From assembly GCA_007116405.1 (NCBI GenBank), contig SKIN01000032.1:1-6222 (forward strand): a stretch of 6,222 nucleotides of DNA, read 5' to 3'. Source of the stretch: Candidatus Kaiserbacteria bacterium. Lineage in GTDB: Bacteria > Patescibacteriota > Minisyncoccia > Phycocordibacterales > UBA12088. The translations under genes and the position numbers were made by a program. This document shows positions 1-4,750 of the stretch, piece after piece (position 1 is the first letter of the stretch; each line of letters opens with the position of its first letter). The notes below the pieces were generated by a model. The model saw only the letters and a list, made by a program, of their open reading frames with translations, did no database searches and had not been told where the DNA came from.

Positions 1-8
1 ACCCCCAC

Positions 9-30
9 GCGAGCAAAGCAGTTTGCTCGC
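9..30. repeat. perfect 9-bp hairpin beyond the ssrA terminator
   Basis: Arms at 9-17 (GCGAGCAAA) and 22-30 (TTTGCTCGC) are perfectly complementary around a 4-nt loop. No T-run follows on either strand, so it is not a canonical intrinsic terminator by itself. It lies one base outside the larger inverted repeat at 32-77. It could be a backup stem for the ssrA terminator, a 3'-end stabiliser of a transcript arriving from the left, or an interspersed repeat unit. The structure is visible in the sequence; its role is unknown. Confidence 0.55.
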
Positions 31-31
31 T

Positions 32-77
32 CATCTCCACCAAAAAAACGCCTGCGGGCGTTTCTTTGGTGGAGATG
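32..77 (-). terminator. bidirectional intrinsic terminator of ssrA within a 21-bp inverted repeat
   Basis: Arms 32-52 and 57-77 pair at 20 of 21 positions (only 45/64 fails) around the 4-nt loop 53-56. On the minus strand, leaving the tmRNA CCA end, the inner part reads AAACGCC-CGCA-GGCG followed by seven T, a textbook Rho-independent terminator for ssrA. On the plus strand the same stem is followed by TTTCTTT, so it may also stop transcription arriving from the left. Unusually, the outer half of the repeat contains the tmRNA acceptor end itself (CATCTCCACCA) and its exact complement downstream. Confidence 0.8.
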
Positions 78-467
78 GGGGGTATCGAACCCCCGTCCGA
101 TAGGAATCCTAAGTAATGCTCTACAACAATAGACCGTTTTGAAGGTTCGGAAGGGTGGGGCGAAACGGACAAAATCCATCCTTCCTAGCACGCTTGATCT
201 TGGCGGTGTACGGCGGTGCCTACCGTACGAGCCAGAGCCGAAGTGTATTACGCCGGTCCAGTATCATCGGCGTCATGCTGAACCGACGGCAACCGGGCTT
301 ACGCGAAGCGAAGCGCGGGTGCGAGAGCGAGATCTTTCATCTGGAAAGGTGAAAGAACTGCCCGTGCAGTATCTTTTGCACGTATTGGTTCCCGAGTTGT
401 TGCGAAGTCTCGGACTCCGTGTTGCACATTACAAAGAACGATCCCACCGTCTAAGCCGGTCATCCCC
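67..467 (-). ncRNA. ssrA: transfer-messenger RNA (tmRNA), one-piece
   Basis: With SmpB, tmRNA rescues stalled ribosomes: its alanyl-tRNA-like end enters the A site and its internal frame adds a degradation tag. On the minus strand the RNA starts GGGGATGACC (467 downward) and ends ATCTCCACCA at 67. GGGGAT pairs with ATCTCC to form the acceptor stem. The T arm is a 5-bp stem (78-82 with 90-94) closed by TTCGATA. Helix H2 is seen as GTAATG/CATTAC plus TGCAAC/GTTG. PK1 has CCGAG/CTCGG just before the resume codon. A later pseudoknot pairs CGTCGG with CCGATG and GGTTCAG with CTGGACC. About 401 nt is normal for a one-piece tmRNA. The gene lies 48 nt behind smpB on the same strand. End positions follow from acceptor-stem pairing; CCA is encoded. 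Open frames running across this segment on either strand are not genes. Confidence 0.95.
299..379 (-). other. tmRNA tag reading frame (26 codons plus TAA)
   Basis: The probable resume codon is GCA at 379-377, in the context AATACGTGCAAAAGATAC, which resembles the E. coli resume region (AATAGTCGCAAACGAC) and follows PK1. The frame gives a 26-residue tag beginning AKDTARAVLSPFQ, continuing MKDLALAPA and ending LRFA before TAA at 301-299. It carries five Lys/Arg against two Asp and lacks the common ALAA or VAA ending, so it is longer and more basic than E. coli AANDENYALAA. The next frame would give a 13-residue product ending HLSR, which is less tag-like. The choice of resume codon is an inference from context. 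Confidence 0.7.
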
Positions 468-498
468 GATACGCACATGATCATGTCCCATACGTATC
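468..498 (-). repeat. nested palindrome in the smpB-ssrA spacer
   Basis: A perfect 12-base palindrome, ACATGATCATGT (475-486), sits inside a second inverted repeat, GATACG (468-473) with CGTATC (493-498). The outer arm ends exactly one base before the mature tmRNA 5' end at 467. It may be a leader stem placing the RNase P cut on an smpB-ssrA precursor, or an operator. No T-run follows, so it is not a terminator, and no convincing ssrA promoter hexamers were found in the 48-nt spacer, which favours co-transcription with smpB. Confidence 0.5.
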
Positions 499-515
499 GC
501 GAACGACGGCCCTAC

Positions 516-962
516 CTACTTCCTCTTCATCAGACGTTCCACGTCTCGTTTCGTGTCACGTTCCTTGATACTTTCGCGCTTGTCGTATTTTTTCTTACCC
601 CTTGCCGAAGAGAATGCAAGTTTTATCCTACTCCCCTTATTATACAATGAAATGGGCACAAGTGTCAAACCTTTCGTGGCTTCCAAGCCCACCAAGGTCG
701 CAAGTTCCTTCTTTGTGAGCAGGAGCCGTCGCGGGCGCTCTGCGTCATATCCTTCCGACATGTTGTTCGGCTGGTAGGCGGGTATGGACATGCCGACGAC
801 ATACGCTTCTCCGCCGCGTATCACGATGTGCGCGCCCTCAAGCTTGCCCAAGCCCTGCCGCAGTGCCCGCACTTCTGAGCCGGAGAGTTCGATGCCGGCG
901 TCGAAGCGCTCAAGCAGCTCGTAGGTGAAGTGCGCTTTTTTGTTGCGTATCATGTCAGACAT
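516..962 (-). CDS. smpB: SsrA-binding protein SmpB
   Basis: SmpB binds the tRNA-like domain of tmRNA and delivers it to stalled ribosomes, where its C-terminal tail occupies the empty mRNA channel. The 148-residue product starts MSDMIRNKKAHF and has the family landmarks in order: NKKA (7-10), GIELSGSEVRALR (23-35) with the conserved Glu30, YNKGSRIKL (107-115), then ARGKKKYDKRESIKERD (120-136) and a basic tail ending LMKRK. About 150 residues is typical. The frame stays open to 1016, but that extension (MRLWLYEQRYAW...) has no family similarity and would cross the promoter. ATG at 962 lies seven bases after an extended -10; ATG at 953 (MIRNKK) is an alternative. No Shine-Dalgarno precedes either at good spacing. 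ssrA follows on the same strand, giving a complete trans-translation module. Confidence 0.95.
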   Translation of the reverse strand: MSDMIRNKKAHFTYELLERFDAGIELSGSEVRALRQGLGKLEGAHIVIRGGEAYVVGMSIPAYQPNNMSEGYDAERPRRLLLTKKELATLVGLEATKGLTLVPISLYNKGSRIKLAFSSARGKKKYDKRESIKERDTKRDVERLMKRK

Positions 963-969
963 GGCCCCA

Positions 970-978
970 AGCATACCA
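970..978 (-). promoter_or_regulatory. extended -10 of the smpB promoter, predicted leaderless
   Basis: On the minus strand TGG-TATGCT (978-970) matches an extended -10 (TGn plus 4/6 of TATAAT) and is followed by exactly seven bases and the ATG at 962. That places transcription start at or within a base or two of the start codon. No good -35 lies at 17-18 bp. A second copy of the core GGTATGC lies 14 bp upstream (991-985), which could be an alternative -10 or a binding-site repeat. Confidence 0.5.
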
Positions 979-1016
979 CACCACGCATACCTTTGCTCGT
1001 ACAGCCAGAGTCGCAT

Positions 1017-1046
1017 TTGCCCCTCCTATCCTGTACTTGGTACACT
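1017..1046 (+). promoter_or_regulatory. promoter of the aldolase operon, predicted leaderless
   Basis: -35 TTGCCC (1017-1022) and -10 TACACT (1041-1046) are separated by 18 bp, each matching 4/6 of the sigma-70 consensus; TGG before the -10 makes it an extended -10. The ATG at 1054 comes seven bases after the -10, leaving no room for a 5' leader or Shine-Dalgarno. This is the same geometry as the divergent smpB promoter. Confidence 0.5.
1032..1044. promoter_or_regulatory. inverted repeat TGTAC-TTG-GTACA over the -10, possible operator
   Basis: Perfect 5-bp arms (1032-1036 and 1040-1044) with a 3-bp centre overlap the extended -10 of the aldolase operon. A repressor bound there would block polymerase. 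The symmetry is visible; its use as an operator is inference, and arms this short can arise by chance. Confidence 0.3.
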
Positions 1047-1053
1047 TACGCAT

Positions 1054-2064
1054 ATGATACCTGACATCCAAAAGATAGCGCGCGACCTCATGGTGTCGCC
1101 TAAAGGCATTCTTGCCGCAGACGAAAGTGAGAGCACGATGAAGACTCGTCTTGATCCCATAGGTGTAGCCCATACCACGGAGAATGCTCGTCGAATGCGA
1201 GAGCTCTTTTTTGGCACTCCCGGCGCCGAGGAATACCTGACCGGAGTTATCCTGTACGAATCAAGTCTTGAAGAAAAGATGGCGGACGGTACCTCGTTCC
1301 CCCACGTGCTTGAACAGAAAGGTATCATCCCCGGTGTGAAGGTAGACATCGGTCATCGAGACCTCCCCAATTTTCCGGACGAACGGCTCAGTTACGGTCT
1401 CGACGCACTTGAGGCGCGCCTGGAGCATTTCTACTCACTTGGCGCACGCTTCACGAAGTGGCGCTCGGTGATACGTATCGGGGACAATATCCCATCTGAC
1501 GCCGTCTTGTCCGCGAATGCTCATGTGTTGGCACATTACGCGGCCCTTGTTCAAGCCCACCACATGGTGCCGATAGTAGAACCGGAAGTGTTGTACGACG
1601 GAACCCACACCATCGAGCGGAGCAGGGATGTGCTCGAGCGCACACTCGCTGTACTCTTCGAGACACTGCGAGCATACCGTGTCGCGTTGCCCGGCCTTAT
1701 CCTGAAGACGAGTATGGCACTGCCCGGCCGTGAGTCAGGTACACCCCTGCACGCACCCGATGTAGCACGGGAGACTGTTGCTGCCCTTACCGCAGCAGTG
1801 CCCAAGGAGACAGCCGGTGTCGTGTTCCTCTCAGGCGGGCAGACCCCGGCACAATCAACCGAGAACCTCAGCTGCATCGCGTCGCACGGTACTTTGCCGT
1901 GGCCAGTGACCTTTTCGTATTCTCGAGCGTTGGAAGAAGAGGCGCTTCGCGTGTGGGGAGGGAGAGATGATCGTGTTCGTGAGGCGCGTGACGTGTATTT
2001 GAAGCGATTGAAGCTGGTAGCAGCTGCCCGCAACGGCTCGTACCACAAAGAGATGGAGCGGTAA
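1054..2064 (+). CDS. class I fructose-bisphosphate aldolase (eukaryotic/plant type)
   Basis: Cytoplasmic glycolytic enzyme that interconverts fructose 1,6-bisphosphate with dihydroxyacetone phosphate and glyceraldehyde 3-phosphate through a lysine Schiff base. The 336-residue product aligns by eye with muscle aldolase: KGILAADES (17-25, Asp23), GVKVDIG (94-100, Lys96), FTKWRSVIRIG (133-143, Lys135), VPIVEPEVL (172-180, Glu176 and Glu178), ILKTSMALPG (216-225, Schiff-base Lys218) and FLSGGQT (258-264). All catalytic landmarks are kept. The animal C-terminal tail with its terminal Tyr is absent; the protein ends SYHKEMER. The frame is open back to 925, but those residues overlap smpB and resemble no aldolase; MIPDIQKIARDL matches the real N-terminal helix. 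First gene of a five-gene operon; the next gene starts after a 1-nt gap. No Shine-Dalgarno precedes this ATG. Confidence 0.95.
   Translation: MIPDIQKIARDLMVSPKGILAADESESTMKTRLDPIGVAHTTENARRMRELFFGTPGAEEYLTGVILYESSLEEKMADGTSFPHVLEQKGIIPGVKVDIGHRDLPNFPDERLSYGLDALEARLEHFYSLGARFTKWRSVIRIGDNIPSDAVLSANAHVLAHYAALVQAHHMVPIVEPEVLYDGTHTIERSRDVLERTLAVLFETLRAYRVALPGLILKTSMALPGRESGTPLHAPDVARETVAALTAAVPKETAGVVFLSGGQTPAQSTENLSCIASHGTLPWPVTFSYSRALEEEALRVWGGRDDRVREARDVYLKRLKLVAAARNGSYHKEMER
2055..2061 (+). promoter_or_regulatory. ribosome binding site of the DUF389 gene
   Basis: GGAGCGG lies about 4-7 nt before the ATG at 2066 and overlaps the last codons of the aldolase gene. It is the best-placed Shine-Dalgarno in the window and supports translational coupling between the two genes. 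Confidence 0.6.
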
Positions 2065-2065
2065 T

Positions 2066-2806
2066 ATGAGCATCGTCGCCCGATTCCGTATAGCCGCGAA
2101 CGAGTCTGAGAAGAGTAAGGCGGTTGCCCGTCTCATTAAAGCGAGTACAGGGGACTTCGACTTCTATCTTTTTGCATTCCTCGGCATTTCCATGGCCACG
2201 CTCGGCCTTGCGCTGGACAGCCCCGAGGTCATCATCGGGAGCATGCTCATAGCGCCCATACTGTATCCCGTACTCTCTTTTGCTTTGTCCCTCGTTCTTG
2301 TTGATGCACAGCTTGTCTACCGCTCGTTGCGGACCCTTGGTATCGCATTTCTCACGTCGGTCGGCGTTGCCACGCTCCTTTCCTTTGTGCTCGGCATGTT
2401 CATGGACTTTGGGTTAAGTCAGCAGCTCCTCGCACGCGGTCAACCAAACCTGCTCTTTTTCCTTGTGGCGTGCGTCGCAGGTCTTGCGGCGACCTACGCA
2501 ATGGTGCATGCTAGTCTTAATGAGATGCTGCCCGGTGTTGCCATATCGGTAGCGCTCGTCCCCCCGCTTGCGGCGGTCGGTATCGGATTAGCTTCCCTCG
2601 ACCTTGCGATAGCCGGTGGTGCATTCTTGCTCTTTCTTATCAATATCGTAGGCATCTTGTTCTCGAGCGTGATAGCGTTTTCTCTCATGGACCTGCATGG
2701 CACCAGAAAGGTCGCCGACAGCGCCATTCGCCAGGAAGAAAAACGGCTTGAGCAAGAAGAAGAGAAGATAGCGTCCCTCACCAATAACAATCACATACAT
2801 TCATGA
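2066..2806 (+). CDS. DUF389 family multi-pass membrane protein
   Basis: A 246-residue inner-membrane protein of the DUF389 family, whose molecular function is not established. Family hallmarks are LDSPEVIIGSMLIAPILYPV (50-69) and LPGVAISVALVPPLAAVGIG (155-174), followed by LLFLINIVGI (188-197). Hydrophobic segments suggest about six helices near 33-50, 55-79, 92-112, 128-147, 155-177 and 180-205. A charged N-terminal stretch (about 30 residues) and a Glu/Lys/Arg-rich, probably coiled-coil tail (RQEEKRLEQEEEKI, 222-235) flank the membrane core. Length fits the short form that lacks an extra N-terminal domain. It starts 1 nt after the aldolase stop, and its own stop overlaps the next start as ATGA. 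Assignment is by motif recognition; substrate unknown. Confidence 0.85.
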   Translation: MSIVARFRIAANESEKSKAVARLIKASTGDFDFYLFAFLGISMATLGLALDSPEVIIGSMLIAPILYPVLSFALSLVLVDAQLVYRSLRTLGIAFLTSVGVATLLSFVLGMFMDFGLSQQLLARGQPNLLFFLVACVAGLAATYAMVHASLNEMLPGVAISVALVPPLAAVGIGLASLDLAIAGGAFLLFLINIVGILFSSVIAFSLMDLHGTRKVADSAIRQEEKRLEQEEEKIASLTNNNHIHS

Positions 2807-4077
2807 ACCCCTCTATTGTAATGCGTACAGTATCATTCCTCCCGCTTCTCATAGCTGCTGTAGTGGGTAGCTTTGCCGTAAGTATGCCGCAGGACGCCCA
2901 AGCAACCGTCGTTCGAGGTGGGGACGTTTATCGTTTTGAGCAAGAAGCGGTCATAGCCCGCGACGCCTATTTTGTAGGCAAAGAATTGTATCTGCGCGGT
3001 ACAGTGCAGGGCGACTTGTTTGCGGCGGGTGCGACCGTTGAGGTCGATGGTGTTACGGACGAAGACGTCCTCGTTCTCGGGGGAACTGTAGTCGTGCGTG
3101 GTGACATAGGTGGGGACGTGCGTGCCGCAGGAGGTGAGGTCACCATCGGAGGCACTATTGCTGAGGATGCGGTCGTTCTTGCCGGAACTGTGCGATTCAC
3201 GGCGGATTCTTTTGTGGGTGAGAACGTACTTGTATACGCGGATACAGTGTTGCTTGAAGGTGTCGTTGACGGTTCCGTCGAGATCCATGCGAAACGGATC
3301 ATAATGCAGGGGACCGTCAATGGTTCAGTGAACGTCGAGGCTCGCGAATCATTTTCCATAACACGTGACGCCATGATAGGAGGAGACTTGACCTACAGTG
3401 CTCCACGAGAGGTCTTCCTTGCCGATACGGTCACAGTGGAGGGGGAAGTGCAATTTACGCAACGTCCGGTTGGTGGGGGTGACATGGGCCTCACCTTACT
3501 CCTTCTTCGCATCATCATGGCGGTCGTGACCGTTGTACTATTAGTGATTCTGTTCCCGAAGTTTGCCCGCTCGGCGTCCACACGTGCACTTAGCGACAAT
3601 GGCCTCATTGCACTCAAGGGACTCATACTATTCTTTGCGGTTCCCCTCGTCGGTATCATGCTTCTCCCAACTGTATTTGGAATTCTGCCGGCCCTCATCA
3701 TTCTCTTCGGGTACCTGTTCTGGGTACTCCTTGCGATCGCCTTGGCACCGGTCATAGCGGGAGTACTGCTTGCACGCGCACTGAGACGTGAAAGTGGGCA
3801 ATTCTGGGCATGGGCAGCACTGGGGGCTATCATCATTAACCTTGTCACTGCGCTAGGGTTCTTGGGATTCATGTTAGCGTTTCTTATTTTCTTGGTTGCA
3901 TTTGGAACCATTGGCTCACTGTTCTATCATGCGATGTGGGTTGGCAGGAAAGAACAAGAGGAGCTGGCTCCTGTTACGGAGGATGTCGGGGAAGCTGCTG
4001 ACCGATCGACAAACGAGGAACATGCCGAAGGAACGGAAACAACTGAACAAGAGGAGAAAGACAAAAGCGACAGGTAA
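2803..4077 (+). CDS. exported, membrane-anchored bactofilin-like (polymer-forming) protein
   Basis: The 424-residue product has three parts. A signal peptide (hydrophobic core about 11-27) has a likely cut after AQA (residue 34). Residues 35-220 are a Val/Gly-rich repeat region in which short strands recur about every 18-20 residues, with turns such as VQGDLFAAGATVEVDG (68-83), IGGDVRAAGGEVTIGG (102-117) and VDGSVEIHAKRIIMQG (155-170). This is the pattern of a right-handed beta-helix of the bactofilin/polymer-forming type. Residues 229-376 hold about five hydrophobic helices, followed by a Glu-rich acidic tail (384-424). Classical bactofilins are small and cytoplasmic; here the beta-helix is predicted outside the membrane, suggesting an envelope scaffold or adhesive role, which is inference. 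The ATG overlaps the previous stop (ATGA) without a Shine-Dalgarno; Met7 is an alternative start. Confidence 0.8.
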   Translation: MNPSIVMRTVSFLPLLIAAVVGSFAVSMPQDAQATVVRGGDVYRFEQEAVIARDAYFVGKELYLRGTVQGDLFAAGATVEVDGVTDEDVLVLGGTVVVRGDIGGDVRAAGGEVTIGGTIAEDAVVLAGTVRFTADSFVGENVLVYADTVLLEGVVDGSVEIHAKRIIMQGTVNGSVNVEARESFSITRDAMIGGDLTYSAPREVFLADTVTVEGEVQFTQRPVGGGDMGLTLLLLRIIMAVVTVVLLVILFPKFARSASTRALSDNGLIALKGLILFFAVPLVGIMLLPTVFGILPALIILFGYLFWVLLAIALAPVIAGVLLARALRRESGQFWAWAALGAIIINLVTALGFLGFMLAFLIFLVAFGTIGSLFYHAMWVGRKEQEELAPVTEDVGEAADRSTNEEHAEGTETTEQEEKDKSDR

Positions 4078-4750
4078 CCTAACAGACGAACGCCTCAAGC
4101 AGCGTCGTGCTCGTTTCAAGGCACTCGACTGTGAACTGCGCCGACTCTTTCCGAACACTGCGATCGCACTACAGCATAGCTCGCCATGGGAGCTCCTTGT
4201 CGCCGTTATTCTCTCGGCTCAGTGCACCGACAAGAAGGTGAATGAAGTGACACAGAGGCTTTTCAAGAAGTATCCCACACTTGAAGCGTACTGCGTGGCC
4301 GACCCTCATGAATTTGAGCGTGACATTCATCAGACCGGTTTTTACAGGAACAAGACCAAACACGTGCTTGCGACAGCATGTCGTATCCGGGATGCGTTTG
4401 GAGGCAAGGTGCCTTGCACTATGGAGGCACTACTTACGTTGCCCGGTGTGGCCCGAAAAACGGCGAACATCATTTTGGGCACGGTCTGTGGTGTGGTGGA
4501 GGGTATCGCTGTCGATACCCACGTGCAGAGATTTGCTATACGGTATGATCTCACCGACTACACGGATCCGGTGCATATCGAGCGTGACCTCATGCGCGTG
4601 ATCCCAAAGCGTGACTGGTACACGGTGACCTATCGCATCATTGAGTACGGGCGCACCATAGCACCTGCCCGCAGGTATGACACCTCCAAGGATCCTCTTG
4701 TTGCTTTGTATCCTCCTGCCGGAAAGGTGTTCCGAGTACCAAGAGTATGA
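4022..4750 (+). CDS. nth: endonuclease III, lacking the [4Fe-4S] cysteines
   Basis: Bifunctional DNA glycosylase/AP lyase that removes oxidised pyrimidines in base excision repair. The 242-residue product has the full HhH-GPD core: SPWELLVAVILSAQCTDKKV (54-73), TGFYRNKTKHV (105-115), the helix-hairpin-helix LPGVARKTAN (140-149) with catalytic Lys146, and VDTHVQR (164-170) with catalytic Asp165. The usual C-terminal C-X6-C-X2-C-X5-C loop is missing: where E. coli reads GRYTCIAR, this reads GRTIAPAR (210-217), and no Cys follows to the end. The chosen ATG follows GAGG by a short 3 nt and overlaps the previous gene by 56 nt; the frame is open to 3896, with ATG at 3983 also possible. The basic first 20 residues (MPKERKQLNKRRK...) may bind DNA or be mis-assigned. 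Its stop overlaps the next start (ATGA). Confidence 0.92.
   Translation: MPKERKQLNKRRKTKATGNLTDERLKQRRARFKALDCELRRLFPNTAIALQHSSPWELLVAVILSAQCTDKKVNEVTQRLFKKYPTLEAYCVADPHEFERDIHQTGFYRNKTKHVLATACRIRDAFGGKVPCTMEALLTLPGVARKTANIILGTVCGVVEGIAVDTHVQRFAIRYDLTDYTDPVHIERDLMRVIPKRDWYTVTYRIIEYGRTIAPARRYDTSKDPLVALYPPAGKVFRVPRV

Noticed and set aside
139..480. Plus-strand open frames of 113 and 65 codons (139-480, 155-352)
   Set aside because: They lie antisense to the tmRNA, whose ends, pseudoknots and T arm are clear; the peptides show no recognisable domain and no good ribosome binding site.
963..1016. Longer smpB starting at 1016
   Set aside because: The extra 18 residues are not SmpB-like and the segment contains the predicted smpB -10 element.
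925..1053. N-terminal extension of the aldolase frame back to 925
   Set aside because: It overlaps smpB, has no aldolase similarity, and crosses the divergent promoter; the homologous N-terminal helix begins at 1054.
1551..2048. 165-codon minus-strand frame opposite the aldolase gene
   Set aside because: The opposite strand encodes all aldolase catalytic motifs; this frame has no recognisable domain.
3001..3330. Possible tandem DNA repeat in the bactofilin-like gene
   Set aside because: The periodicity is at the protein level (Gly/Val/Asp turns of a beta-helix); the nucleotide units are too diverged to be a tandem repeat array.
2833..3911. Minus-strand open frames of 135-172 codons opposite the bactofilin-like gene
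   Set aside because: They are shadows of a high-quality coding frame; their Ser/Thr/Pro/Arg-rich composition is what antisense reading of Val/Gly/Ala-rich repeats gives.
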